Shown: positions 24,204 to 33,030, counted from the stretch's first letter. The stretch: 57,958 nucleotides of DNA from an uncultured Pelagibacteraceae bacterium (GCA_902634045.1 CACPJE010000003.1:1-57958); one strand, 5' to 3'. Numbers and translations: made by a program. Notes: generated from the sequence alone by a model not told the origin.

Positions 24204-26066
24204 ATGATCAGACTTATAAGAAATATCTCAAAAAGAAGTTTGAGTTCAATTTTGATCTTAGATTTAATTATTTCCTTGTTTTCAACTTTTATAGCTTATT
24301 CTATCAGGCTTGAAAGTTATTATGTGCCATTTATATACAACCCTGGTTACGAACCAAAGAGTTTATATATTTACTTATTTTGTTCACTGATATTTATCCC
24401 AATCTTTTTTTTTGGAAGAGTATATGACTCAATTTTAAAATATACAGACTTAGTATCCCTTTCTAGAATTATCATTTGTTCTGTAATTTATGGTGTTATT
24501 CTTTTTGTGTTACTATCAATTGTCAAAATTGGTGTTCCTAGATCAATAGCATTAATACAGCCAATTATTTTTTGTTTTTTAATTTGTATAATAAGAATTA
24601 ATATTGTTTATCAATCTATTAATACTAATAGTAAGAAAAATAAAAATGTTATTATATATGGTGCTGGGATAGCTGGGTATCAACTTTTAAATTCAATAAA
24701 TCAAGAAAATGAGTTTCAAGTTAAAGCATTTTTAGATGATGATAAAGACAAGATAGGTAAGAGTATATCAGGACTAAAAGTTCTATCCTACAAAGAGACA
24801 GAAAATTTTATATTAAATAACAGAATTGATTGCATTATTATTGCAATACCTTCTCTGACTATTGGCCAAAAGAGAAGCATTATCTCCAAGTGTGAGAGTT
24901 TTAATATTGATATTCGAATTTTACCCAGCTTAGCAGACCTTATTGATGAAAAAATAACAATTAATGACATTAAAAATCTTAATATTAATGATCTTATAGA
25001 AAGAGAGATAGTCATTGATCAAAATGGTAATGAATTAAAAAATAAAGTAATTTTAATTACTGGCGCAGGTGGATCAATAGGTGGTGAATTATGTAAACAG
25101 ATTATAATTCAAAAACCAAAAAAAATTATTTTATTAGATAATAGCGAGTTCAATCTTTATAAGATTAAGGAACAATTAATTACAATATTAGATTCAAACA
25201 GTTTAAATGTTGATTTATTCTTTAGTTTATCTTCAATAAATAACAAACCCCTTTTAAAAAATTTATTTGTTACTCATGAACCAGATTATGTTTTTCATGC
25301 AGCAGCCTATAAACATGTAGATATGGTAGAGGAAAATATAATTGAGGCATTATTAAATAATTTTTTTGGAACCTTAAATGTTGTTGAATTAACTGAAGAA
25401 TTAAAAATCAAGAAATTTACTCTAATCTCTAGTGACAAGGCTGTAAGACCAACGAGTATTATGGGTGCAACAAAAAGATTATCAGAAATGATAGTACAGG
25501 CATATTCAGACCGAGATAATTCCTCAGTTGTTTATTCAATCGTTCGATTTGGAAATGTACTTGGATCTTCAGGTTCAGTAATTAATAAGTTTAACAAGCA
25601 AATAGAAGACGGTAATTATGTCACGGTAACTGATAAACAGGTGACAAGATTTTTTATGACTGTTCACGAGTCAGTAAACTTAATATTACAGGCCTCTTTG
25701 ATGGCTAAAGGTGGGGAAATTTTTCACTTAGATATGGGCAAGCCAATAAAAATAATTGATCTTGCAAGAAAAATGATTGAGCTGAGAGGCATGAAAGTCC
25801 GAGATCAAAGCTTTCCAGATGGAGATATTGAGATCAAGATTACGGGTTTAAAACCTGGAGAAAAACTTTATGAAGAGCTTCTTGTAGATGGGAGCGCAAA
25901 GCCTTCAAAAAATAAAAATATTTTCTTTGGAAAAGATACATCTATAAAATTTGATGAACTTCAACAACTATTAACAGAAACTGAAAAATTAATAAACTTG
26001 AATGATCTCAACGGGATCAAAGAAATGCTTTCCCAAAAGGTATTGCTTAAAAATAATAAAAATTAA
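24204..26066 (+). CDS. Membrane-bound nucleoside-diphosphate-sugar 4,6-dehydratase (WbpM/PglF/CapD long form)
   Basis: A 620-residue long-form protein. Four N-terminal membrane helices span about residues 15-135. A first Rossmann/CoA-binding-like domain starts at IYGAGIAGYQLL near 150. The catalytic SDR domain starts at ITGAGGSIGGEL near 285 and includes HAAAYKHVDMVEEN, SSDKAVRPTS and Met-x-x-x-Lys MGATK. Long-form enzymes convert UDP-GlcNAc to the 4-keto-6-deoxy-D-xylo sugar, precursor of UDP-bacillosamine and D-QuiNAc. It could supply the legionaminate route at the start of the locus or the WecA-like initiating transferase. It overlaps the end of the convergent ugd gene by four bases. Confidence 0.9.
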   Translation: MIRLIRNISKRSLSSILILDLIISLFSTFIAYSIRLESYYVPFIYNPGYEPKSLYIYLFCSLIFIPIFFFGRVYDSILKYTDLVSLSRIIICSVIYGVILFVLLSIVKIGVPRSIALIQPIIFCFLICIIRINIVYQSINTNSKKNKNVIIYGAGIAGYQLLNSINQENEFQVKAFLDDDKDKIGKSISGLKVLSYKETENFILNNRIDCIIIAIPSLTIGQKRSIISKCESFNIDIRILPSLADLIDEKITINDIKNLNINDLIEREIVIDQNGNELKNKVILITGAGGSIGGELCKQIIIQKPKKIILLDNSEFNLYKIKEQLITILDSNSLNVDLFFSLSSINNKPLLKNLFVTHEPDYVFHAAAYKHVDMVEENIIEALLNNFFGTLNVVELTEELKIKKFTLISSDKAVRPTSIMGATKRLSEMIVQAYSDRDNSSVVYSIVRFGNVLGSSGSVINKFNKQIEDGNYVTVTDKQVTRFFMTVHESVNLILQASLMAKGGEIFHLDMGKPIKIIDLARKMIELRGMKVRDQSFPDGDIEIKITGLKPGEKLYEELLVDGSAKPSKNKNIFFGKDTSIKFDELQQLLTETEKLINLNDLNGIKEMLSQKVLLKNNKN

Positions 26067-27229
26067 TTTTCTCCAAATATATCTCTTGTATAGATTTTAT
26101 TCCTAATATGCTCTATTTCTTTTGACATTCGGTTAGCAATAATCATGTCTGAGTCCTCAATGAATTTTTCTAAACTGCTATAGCAGGTAATATTTTCAAA
26201 AGTATTATTTTCTATAAAAGGCTCATAAATTATTACTTTTACTTTATTTTGAATAAGACTATTCATTATTTCGACAACTGCACTTTCTCTAAAGTTATCT
26301 GATCCAGTTTTCATTGTAAGTCTGTATATACCAACAGTATTAGGATGTTTTTTTAAGATAGAATTCGTAATAAACTCTTTCCTTATTTTATTAGATTCCA
26401 CTACTCCGGATACAATACTATTTGGTATTTTTTTATAATTGTTTAGTAATTGCCGTGTATCCTTTGGTAAACAATATCCTCCATATCCAAAAGAAGGATT
26501 ATTATAAAAGTTACCAATTCTGTTATCTAGACATACCCCATCAATTATACTTTGTGGGTTCAATCTATTTACCTCACAAAAACTATCAAGTTCATTAAAA
26601 AAAGAAATTCGCATAGCCAAAAAAGTATTTGAAAACAGTTTAGTTGCCTCAGCTTCATTTGAATTCATATTAAGTATTTTAATATCCTTTCCTAAAGAGC
26701 AGTCTTTTAACATTATTCCAAACTTCTTGGCCTTTTCAGTATTGTCTCCAATAATTATTCTTGAAGGGTAAAGATTATCATACAGAGCTTTGCTTTCTCG
26801 AAGAAATTCAGGGGAAAAGAAAATATTATTATTTTTAAGTTTGCTTTTTATATGTTCAGTGAAGCCAAAAGGAACAGTAGATTTAATAACTATTGTTGCA
26901 TTAGGTTCAATGTTGATCGCTTCATTTATTACTTTTTTAACAATTTTTGTGTTAAATTTGTTGGTATTTCTATCATAATCTGTTGGAGTAGCAATTATTA
27001 TATAATTTGATCCTCTATAACATTCTTCTTTATCCAAAGATGCAGTAAGATGTAAATTCTTTTTTTTCAAGTAAGAACTTATTTCACTATCTTTAACTGG
27101 AGATAGTCTCTTATTTAACTTATCTATTTTTTGTTTGTCTATATCTAGTGCATAAACATTAAATTTTTGAGATAATAAAACTGAAAGAGAAAGTCCAACA
27201 TATCCTAATCCAACAACTGTTATCTTCAT
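26063..27229 (-). CDS. ugd: UDP-glucose 6-dehydrogenase
   Basis: A 388-residue protein, the same length as Escherichia coli Ugd and very similar in layout. NAD binding is at VGLGYVGLSLS near residues 5-15, IATPTDYD near 79-86, STVPFGFTEH, FSPEFLRE, and catalytic Cys in FGYGGYCLPKDTRQ near 247-260. It oxidises UDP-glucose to UDP-glucuronate by a four-electron step. A UDP-N-acetylmannosamine dehydrogenase is less likely given the Ugd-like motif spacing. As the last gene of the locus and on the minus strand, it has its own promoter in the palindrome-rich gap 27230-27353. Confidence 0.93.
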   Translation of the reverse strand: MKITVVGLGYVGLSLSVLLSQKFNVYALDIDKQKIDKLNKRLSPVKDSEISSYLKKKNLHLTASLDKEECYRGSNYIIIATPTDYDRNTNKFNTKIVKKVINEAINIEPNATIVIKSTVPFGFTEHIKSKLKNNNIFFSPEFLRESKALYDNLYPSRIIIGDNTEKAKKFGIMLKDCSLGKDIKILNMNSNEAEATKLFSNTFLAMRISFFNELDSFCEVNRLNPQSIIDGVCLDNRIGNFYNNPSFGYGGYCLPKDTRQLLNNYKKIPNSIVSGVVESNKIRKEFITNSILKKHPNTVGIYRLTMKTGSDNFRESAVVEIMNSLIQNKVKVIIYEPFIENNTFENITCYSSLEKFIEDSDMIIANRMSKEIEHIRNKIYTRDIFGEN

Positions 27230-27255
27230 TATTTAAATTTAAATTAAATATTTTA

Positions 27256-27277
27256 AAATTATAATATATTATAATTT
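27256..27277. repeat. 22-bp perfect AT palindrome between ugd and the SET-domain gene
   Basis: AAATTATAATA followed by its exact reverse complement. It sits in the divergent intergenic region where both promoters must lie and contains TATAAT-like -10 elements on both strands. It could be an operator or overlapping bidirectional -10 region, or an AT-rich coincidence. Confidence 0.4.
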
Positions 27278-27286
27278 GTTATTAAT

Positions 27287-27304
27287 AAATCTATATATAG
27301 ATTT
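27287..27304. repeat. 18-bp perfect AT palindrome in the same gap
   Basis: AAATCTATA followed by its exact reverse complement, nine bases after the 22-bp palindrome. Two perfect palindromes close together between divergent genes are compatible with a regulator site, but base composition makes chance dyads common. Confidence 0.35.
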
Positions 27305-27353
27305 GAAATACAAAATACTGTAAAAAATAATCATAAATAGGGTGTAAAAATAA

Positions 27354-27851
27354 ATGTGGAGAGTTAATAAATCGAAAGTCCATGGATCAGGTGTATTTGC
27401 TACTCAGCAGATTCGAAAAGACACTAGGATTATTGAATATATTGGAGAAAAAATTTCTAGATCTGAGGGAGATAAAAGGTCAGAAAAAAGGATCAAAAAA
27501 TATCTTCATTCTAAAAAAACAGGATCTGTATATATTTTTGAGCTCAATCAAAGATATGATATAGATGGCTCTCCAAAATATAATAAAGCTAGATACATAA
27601 ATCATTCATGTAGTCCAAACTGTGAAGTAGAAATATCCAGAGGACATATTTGGATCTCTTCAATAAAAAATATTAATATAGGAGAAGAGCTTAGCTATGA
27701 TTATGGATATGAGTTTGATAAAGAAGATTATAAAGATCATGAGTGTAAGTGTGGTTCAAAAAACTGTATAGGGTATATAATTTCTTCAGATGATTGGGGT
27801 AAGTACAAAAGATTTTTAAAAAAAGGAAATAAAAAGAAAACTAAGAAATAG
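27354..27851 (+). CDS. SET-domain lysine methyltransferase-like protein
   Basis: A compact 165-residue SET protein. SET start features are SKVHGSGVFA near residues 7-16. The pseudoknot motifs RYINHSCSPNCE near 78-89 and GEELSYDYGYEF near 109-120 form the SAM and lysine channel with the catalytic Tyr. A post-SET zinc cluster CKCGSKNCIG follows near 128-137. SET enzymes methylate protein lysines; bacterial targets include DNA-binding and ribosomal proteins. The Lys-rich C-terminal tail (KKGNKKKTKK) may bind nucleic acid. It lies alone at the boundary of the polysaccharide locus. The substrate is unknown. Confidence 0.88.
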   Translation: MWRVNKSKVHGSGVFATQQIRKDTRIIEYIGEKISRSEGDKRSEKRIKKYLHSKKTGSVYIFELNQRYDIDGSPKYNKARYINHSCSPNCEVEISRGHIWISSIKNINIGEELSYDYGYEFDKEDYKDHECKCGSKNCIGYIISSDDWGKYKRFLKKGNKKKTKK

Positions 27852-27852
27852 A

Positions 27853-28785
27853 TCATTTAATTTTTATTTTTTTGAATACGTGATCTAAGCCTTTGCTTTC
27901 AGCTAAATTAATTTGATTTTGTCTGGTAATTGACCTGTTTTTCTGGGTTTTATTTCTTTTTTTATAGCAATATTTACAAGATATACCTCTTTTATAGCTT
28001 GCTAATTTTGTGTCTTCTTTTGTAATCGGATGCCGACAACCGTAACACTGAATGTATTTCCCTTTTTTTAGATTATTATTTACGGTAACACGACTATCAA
28101 ATACAAAACACTCACCTTTCCAAAAATTTTCTTTCTTTTTACTTTTTACATAACTTAAGTAATTTAATATTCCCCCTTCTAGCTGATTAACATCTTTAAA
28201 GCCTTTGAGTGTTAAATATGCAGAAGCTTTTTCACATCTGATGCCACCAGTACAATACATTGCAATTTTATCATCCTTTTTAATTCCTATTTTTTTAAGT
28301 TTATCAGGAAATTGACGAAAATTAGTTGTTTCTGGATCTATGGCTCCCTTAAATTGACCAATATCAATCTCATAAGTATTTCTTGTATCTATTAATTTAA
28401 TATCTTTTTCATTAATTAATTTATTCCAATTTGATGGCTTGATAAGTTTTCCTTTAAATTTATTAACATCAATTTCTCCAATACCAAGTGAGACTATTTC
28501 TTTCTTTAATCTCACTTTTATTCGATTAAAGGGTAAAAATTTATTTTTATTAATTTTGATATCTAATTTTTTGATACCTAAAATCTTTTTTATTTTTCTA
28601 ATAGTGATTGATAGATCTTCTCTTGTCCCAGAAATTGATGCATTAATTCCTTCGCTTGCAAGTAGAATTGTACCACGTATCAATTTATTCTTGAAGTATT
28701 TATCAAGCTCAATTTTAATCTTCTTCTTTTGTTTTATCTCAATAAATCTATAAAAAGTATAAATAAGCAGATCAGTATCTTTCAT
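27853..28785 (-). CDS. trhO: tRNA uridine(34) hydroxylase, rhodanese-like
   Basis: A 310-residue TrhO/YceA protein. The N-terminal acylphosphatase-like domain carries GTILLASEGINASISG near residues 34-49. The rhodanese domain starts near 120 with LIDTRNTYE and has the active-site loop CTGGIRCEKAS near 177-187. The C-terminal region has cysteine pairs (CYGC, CKYC) as in longer TrhO. The enzyme installs 5-hydroxyuridine at tRNA position 34 in an oxygen-dependent, prephenate-independent route. It converges on the SET gene with one base between stops. Confidence 0.92.
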   Translation of the reverse strand: MKDTDLLIYTFYRFIEIKQKKKIKIELDKYFKNKLIRGTILLASEGINASISGTREDLSITIRKIKKILGIKKLDIKINKNKFLPFNRIKVRLKKEIVSLGIGEIDVNKFKGKLIKPSNWNKLINEKDIKLIDTRNTYEIDIGQFKGAIDPETTNFRQFPDKLKKIGIKKDDKIAMYCTGGIRCEKASAYLTLKGFKDVNQLEGGILNYLSYVKSKKKENFWKGECFVFDSRVTVNNNLKKGKYIQCYGCRHPITKEDTKLASYKRGISCKYCYKKRNKTQKNRSITRQNQINLAESKGLDHVFKKIKIK

Positions 28786-28797
28786 CTTTTAATATTC

Positions 28798-29616
28798 TTA
28801 GTGCTTGAGACTATACGTTAGATTTTTTAAGTATTTAGTTAATTCATTTCTATCTTTAATAGATTGAATATCTTTATATTTTATTTTTTTACCAGGATAT
28901 ATAATAATTTCTTTGCCAATCTTTCTTCTTGTTTCATGTATGTAAGATGAATATTTAAGGGTTTGGTTCTTCATTTTTGATGCAAATAAATGAAATAAGA
29001 ATCCATTTTTACCTTCAAAATAAATTGGAAGTACATCAGCTTTAGTTTGATGAATTAATTTTGCAGGAAATAGCTTCCAGTTATCGTCTTCAGCTTCTGT
29101 TTTTAAACTTTTAGCTACTGATACGCTCCCTGAGGGAAATATGATTAACAATCCGTTATTTATTAAGTGCTCTTTCGCCTCCTTAGTGGTTTTTATGTTA
29201 TTTTTTATGGTTTTTTTGTCTTTTCCTCCAAAGTCTATTGGTAAAATAAATCTATCTAATTCAGGGATTAGTTTTAATGTCTCATGTGTCATAATTTTAA
29301 AATCACTTCTAACTTTAGAAGCTAAAGAGCATAGTATTAATCCATCTATGATCCCAAAAGGATGATTAGATATTAGCAGCAATGGGCCTGAGGGCGGTAT
29401 TTCAAGATTAACTTTTGATTTATTTGTAATCTTAATATCCATAATTTTAAGAATATTTGTCCAAAAAAATCTTGGGTCATTTGTTTCTTTTGAATATTCT
29501 TTATATAATTTTTCCAGTTTTTTACTTCCTGTAGCTCGTTCAATAGTTTTAATTACCAGTCTTTGTGCAAAATTATGTTCAGACTTTGATGCGTAAGTAA
29601 TTTTGATTTTATTCAT
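28798..29616 (-). CDS. Lysophospholipid acyltransferase family protein (PlsC/hemolysin-fold)
   Basis: About 272 residues from ATG 29616, two bases after the upstream gene's stop. A TTG four codons earlier is also in frame. It carries the acyltransferase block NHPFGIIDG near residues 85-93 (the catalytic His and Asp with the five-residue spacing of the hemolysin/OlsA-like subgroup) and FPSGSVS near 157-163. It would move an acyl chain to a lysophospholipid, glycerol-phosphate or lyso-ornithine lipid acceptor at the inner membrane. No OlsB or other lipid gene is next to it, so the acceptor is unknown. Confidence 0.8.
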   Translation of the reverse strand: MNKIKITYASKSEHNFAQRLVIKTIERATGSKKLEKLYKEYSKETNDPRFFWTNILKIMDIKITNKSKVNLEIPPSGPLLLISNHPFGIIDGLILCSLASKVRSDFKIMTHETLKLIPELDRFILPIDFGGKDKKTIKNNIKTTKEAKEHLINNGLLIIFPSGSVSVAKSLKTEAEDDNWKLFPAKLIHQTKADVLPIYFEGKNGFLFHLFASKMKNQTLKYSSYIHETRRKIGKEIIIYPGKKIKYKDIQSIKDRNELTKYLKNLTYSLKH

Positions 29617-29617
29617 C

Positions 29618-30241
29618 TTAATATTCAACTGGTATAGGATCTAAACTTCTCCATAAATACCATGTTGCAACTGATCTCCAAGGCTTCCATTTTTCTGAGA
29701 GAGTTTTAGCATGATGATCTGAAATTGGATATTTCAAATTATAACAATTACATATGCCTTTTATTACACCAATATCTTTTACAGGAAATATATCTGGTCG
29801 ACATAGATTAAATATTAAATACATCTCTGCAGTCCATCTCCCGATACCTTTTATTTTAGTTAGTTGCGTTATAATTTCTTCATCTTCCAGATTAACCCAA
29901 GTATTCGGATTTAATGTCTTATTAATAAATGCATCTGATAAACATTTTAAGTAATTAATTTTTTGACGTGATAAGCCACAAGACTTTAGGGACATGTAGT
30001 GAAGTTTAGCTACTTTTTTTGGATTAACATTTTGACATTTGTGCTCAAATTTATCCCAAACTGATTGTGCTGCTTTTACCGAAATTTGCTGACCTATAAT
30101 TGATCTAGCTAGAGTTTTAAATGGGTCAGATTTAGAATATAAAAAATCCTTTGGATATTTATTTATTAGCTTTCCTAATTTTTTATCTTTTAGGCAAAGT
30201 TCTTTTTTAGCTTTGCCCCAGAACTTTGGTTTTCTTGCCAT
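29618..30241 (-). CDS. DNA-3-methyladenine glycosylase II-like (HhH-GPD, AlkA family)
   Basis: A 207-residue protein with the helix-hairpin-helix and catalytic Asp of the AlkA family: LTKIKGIGRWTAEMYLIFN near residues 131-149 and FPVKDIGVIKG near 156-166, where the Asp corresponds to the catalytic residue. SIIGQQISVKAAQSVW near 68-83 is the conserved entry helix. It removes alkylated purines in base-excision repair. It lacks the AlkA N-terminal TBP-like domain, as usual for the short form. It is likely co-transcribed with the acyltransferase downstream. Confidence 0.9.
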   Translation of the reverse strand: MARKPKFWGKAKKELCLKDKKLGKLINKYPKDFLYSKSDPFKTLARSIIGQQISVKAAQSVWDKFEHKCQNVNPKKVAKLHYMSLKSCGLSRQKINYLKCLSDAFINKTLNPNTWVNLEDEEIITQLTKIKGIGRWTAEMYLIFNLCRPDIFPVKDIGVIKGICNCYNLKYPISDHHAKTLSEKWKPWRSVATWYLWRSLDPIPVEY

Positions 30242-30335
30242 TATACCTTAATACTTAGTGCTTAAAAAAATTATTGTCATATACCCTATAAAATGTTTTA
30301 TTTGCTAATCTTAACAAATAATGGAGAATAATAAT

Positions 30336-30653
30336 ATGGCTGATGTAGCAACTTTATTAGCTGAATTTCAAAAAGGTATTGAAGGAAAAGATACTGGATT
30401 GGGTGCAACTGTAAAATTTGATTTTGAAGGTGCTGGATGCATTTTTTTGGATGGCAAGTCTAATCCAAATACCGTATCCGATGAAGATAAAGATGCTGAT
30501 TGTACCTTATCAATGTCTATGGAAACATTTGAACAAATGAGATCTGGAGAAGTTGATGGTACAAGTGCATTTATGCAAGGGAAATTAAAAGTCTCTGGAG
30601 ATATGTCTATAGCAATGAAATTACAATCTGTAATGGATGCTTTAGGCAGTTAA
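30336..30653 (+). CDS. SCP2 sterol-binding domain protein
   Basis: A protein of about 105 residues. I chose ATG 30336 because GGAG ends eight bases upstream, although an ATG at 30321 is in frame. The whole protein is one SCP2 domain: GLGATVKFDFEG, DADCTLSMSMETFEQMRSGE, and KLKVSGDMSIAMKLQSVMDA. SCP2 proteins bind lipids or acyl-CoA in a hydrophobic tunnel. It is acidic and small, as in alphaproteobacterial stand-alone SCP2 proteins. The physiological ligand is unknown. A strong terminator follows the stop. Confidence 0.87.
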   Translation: MADVATLLAEFQKGIEGKDTGLGATVKFDFEGAGCIFLDGKSNPNTVSDEDKDADCTLSMSMETFEQMRSGEVDGTSAFMQGKLKVSGDMSIAMKLQSVMDALGS

Positions 30654-30675
30654 TACTTTAAAAGTTAAATTACTA

Positions 30676-30703
30676 AAACCCAGCTTTAACGGCTGGGTTT
30701 TTT
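30676..30703. terminator. Bidirectional rho-independent terminator between SCP2 and hisN
   Basis: AAACCCAGC (30676-30684) pairs perfectly with GCTGGGTTT (30692-30700) around a seven-base loop. T residues follow on the plus side, and the upstream A-rich bases give a U tract on the minus side. It lies 22 bases past the SCP2 stop and overlaps the last codons of the convergent hisN gene. Confidence 0.85.
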
Positions 30704-31486
30704 CATTTTTAGAACCTTCTGACTTTTCTTAAATAATTCTTTATTTGTAGCAGCAATTATTCTTCCACCACTTGAGACTGTTTTTGATTCCCAGCTATTT
30801 ATTATTCCTCCTGCATTTTTTATTATGGGAACTAAAGCCCTTATATCCCATGGCTTTAAACCACTTTCTACAACAATATCAATTAACCCATCAGCCAACA
30901 AGCAATAACTATAACAATCTCCACCAAGTCTTGTAGATTTTACTTTTAATGAAAGACGTTCAAAACTTTTTTGATCACTCTTATTTGCAAATACGTATGG
31001 AGATGTTGTGTTAAGAATGCTCTCACCTAGCTTTTTAGTGCTTCTAACTTGGAGTAAAGTTTTTTTATTTTTAACAATCTTATAGGATAATTTTGAGTGA
31101 CCAACATACCTTTCATCCAATGCAGGTATATCTGCTAGACCCAATATAATTTCATTATTTTTTGAAAGAGATATTAAAGTTCCCCAAAGAGGCACGCCTT
31201 GAATGTATGATTTTGTTCCATCAATTGGATCTATACACCATTCAAATTTACTATTTTGAATTATACTATCTTCTTCTCCAAGAATACTATGGTTAGGAAA
31301 CTGTTTATTAATTAATGAATTTATTTTTTTTTGAACTCCAATATCAGCAGCAGTTACGGGATCAAAATCATTTTTATTTTTATTGTTTATTTTAATTTTT
31401 TTTTTAAAGTAAAATAGAGATATTTTTCTTGCTTCATCCGCTAGATGATTTGCAAATCGATTTAAGAATCTAATATTTTTTTCCAT
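30686..31486 (-). CDS. hisN: Histidinol-phosphatase, inositol monophosphatase family
   Basis: A 266-residue IMPase-fold protein. The metal site is GEEDS near residues 93-97 and DPIDGTKSYIQGVPLWGT near 109-126; the K/R-S-Y/F-I-x-G-x-P-L-W-G-T continuation is typical of HisN-type histidinol phosphatases rather than SuhB. A C-terminal ProGly-free WDIRALVPIIKNAGG completes the second metal-binding region. It removes phosphate from histidinol-phosphate in histidine synthesis. A second family member (SuhB type) lies at 42754-43536. Its stop codon falls inside the shared terminator. Confidence 0.85.
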   Translation of the reverse strand: MEKNIRFLNRFANHLADEARKISLFYFKKKIKINNKNKNDFDPVTAADIGVQKKINSLINKQFPNHSILGEEDSIIQNSKFEWCIDPIDGTKSYIQGVPLWGTLISLSKNNEIILGLADIPALDERYVGHSKLSYKIVKNKKTLLQVRSTKKLGESILNTTSPYVFANKSDQKSFERLSLKVKSTRLGGDCYSYCLLADGLIDIVVESGLKPWDIRALVPIIKNAGGIINSWESKTVSSGGRIIAATNKELFKKSQKVLKMKKPSR

Positions 31487-31551
31487 ATAAATTTAATTAT
31501 ATATAGTAATTATATATTGTTATCTAAAAGCTTTCTTATATCATAAAATTT

Positions 31552-32829
31552 ATGTTTAAAAATATTATCATTTTACTTTGTTTACAATTTTTTCCTTCAA
31601 TATTAATTGCTGAAGTTATTGTTTCGATTGATGAAATTGGAGAAAGAATGCCTATAAATGGCCCTGTAGATGGGTTTGACAGTAGTAGTAATTCATATGT
31701 GAATCCATTTAAAAATGATCCTGTTCTTTTTACAATCACTTTTAAAAATTATATGGAATTTGGTGAAGGAGTGCTCACTGCAGGTCAAATAGCAATGTTT
31801 GAGACTTATCCTGAAACATTTAAGATGAATATTTATAAATCCAGAAGAAGCTGTTCAGTTCCAAAAGAAGTATCAGATTTAACAGTTGAAAATGCAGTCA
31901 TGATAGATGAAGGCGAGGGCATTGAAGGAGTAGTAGGCAGTATTCCCTTTCCAAATCCTAGTGAGGCTCTTCATCATGTGTGGAATCATATTTTAAGATA
32001 TAGAGGAGTAGATATTGAAGGAGGATCTCCTTATTACATAATTAATCCAGATGGCTCTAGAACAATGGGAGCGGGTAAAGCAATAGCAAGAAACTTTTGG
32101 AATCCATTTTTATCCAGTGATAAAGGATTACAAGGCATGATAATGTCAAAAGTTACAAAGCCTCCAAGACTGGCTGATGGAGCAGTGTTAGTTATAGAGT
32201 CACTAAATGCACTTCAAAATCCAAGAAGAGCTTGGGTGTATAACCCTGGAACAAGAAGGGTAAGGAGAGCGCCAGATATTGCATATGATAATTATAATAG
32301 TTTTTCTCAAGGATTAACTACGACAGACTCATTTGATGGCTTTAATGGAGCAAAAGATAGATACAATTGGACCAACTTAGGAGAGCAACTAAGATTTATG
32401 CCTTATAATGCGTATGAATTTCACGAAGCAAAAGTTGAGGAAACTTTAACTCCATTCCATGTTAATCAAGATTTCTTAAGATATGAGTTGGTCAGAGTAA
32501 ATGTTGTGAGAGCCGATCTTAAAAAAGAAAAGCGACACATTTTACCACATCGAATTATGTATTTTGATTATGACAGCCATAACATGCTAGCCGAAGATGT
32601 TTTTGATGGAGAGCTTAATATTATGAGGTACAGAGAATTGCCGCAAATTAATTATTATGATGAACCAATGTGCAATTCGATTCATTCGGCCACTTATGAT
32701 TTTGCTACAAGAAGATATATATTAAATAATGTGAGGTCTTCTGATGTACCCAAAGTTAATTGGAGACTCGATATTCCTCATGAAGATAATCTTTTTACAC
32801 CTGATGGCTTAAAGCGTTGGGCAAAATAA
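31552..32829 (+). CDS. DUF1329-family exported protein
   Basis: A 425-residue protein with a Sec signal peptide (hydrophobic residues about 4-20, probable cleavage after LIA). It has the DUF1329 hallmarks: NPGTRRVRRAPDIAYDNY near residues 227-244, TTDSFDGFNGAKDRYNW near 253-269, and RFMPYNAYEF near 281-290. DUF1329 proteins have an outer-membrane lipoprotein-carrier-like fold and usually accompany DUF1302 proteins and RND transporters in lipid or solvent-related operons. Here it stands alone, next to tRNA-Val. The function is unknown. Confidence 0.82.
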   Translation: MFKNIIILLCLQFFPSILIAEVIVSIDEIGERMPINGPVDGFDSSSNSYVNPFKNDPVLFTITFKNYMEFGEGVLTAGQIAMFETYPETFKMNIYKSRRSCSVPKEVSDLTVENAVMIDEGEGIEGVVGSIPFPNPSEALHHVWNHILRYRGVDIEGGSPYYIINPDGSRTMGAGKAIARNFWNPFLSSDKGLQGMIMSKVTKPPRLADGAVLVIESLNALQNPRRAWVYNPGTRRVRRAPDIAYDNYNSFSQGLTTTDSFDGFNGAKDRYNWTNLGEQLRFMPYNAYEFHEAKVEETLTPFHVNQDFLRYELVRVNVVRADLKKEKRHILPHRIMYFDYDSHNMLAEDVFDGELNIMRYRELPQINYYDEPMCNSIHSATYDFATRRYILNNVRSSDVPKVNWRLDIPHEDNLFTPDGLKRWAK

Positions 32830-32882
32830 TGCAGAATTTATAGATATTAGTATTTAAATATTATAAATTTTCTAGTAAGAGG

Positions 32883-32957
32883 GGGCACGTAGCTCAGTGG
32901 TAGAGCATCACGTTGACATCGTGGGGGTTGTTGGTTCGATTCCAACCGTGCCCACCA
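32883..32957 (+). tRNA. tRNA-Val (anticodon GAC)
   Basis: A complete 75-base cloverleaf with encoded CCA. The acceptor is GGGCACG/CGTGCCC, the D stem GCTC/GAGC, the anticodon stem TCACG/CGTGG with loop TTGACAT (anticodon GAC, reading GUC and GUU), and the T stem GTTGG/CCAAC with TTCGATT. No integrase or repeated 3' end nearby suggests use as an attachment site. Confidence 0.96.
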
Positions 32958-33030
32958 TTTTTCGCAGAATATTAATCATTTAATTTGTTGTTTTTTGTAA
33001 TTTCGTAATATAAAAGACGTTCATATAATT

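Noticed and set aside
32883-32957. tRNA-Val as an integration site for a mobile island
   Set aside because: No integrase, no direct repeat of the tRNA 3' end, and the flanking genes are ordinary chromosomal ones.
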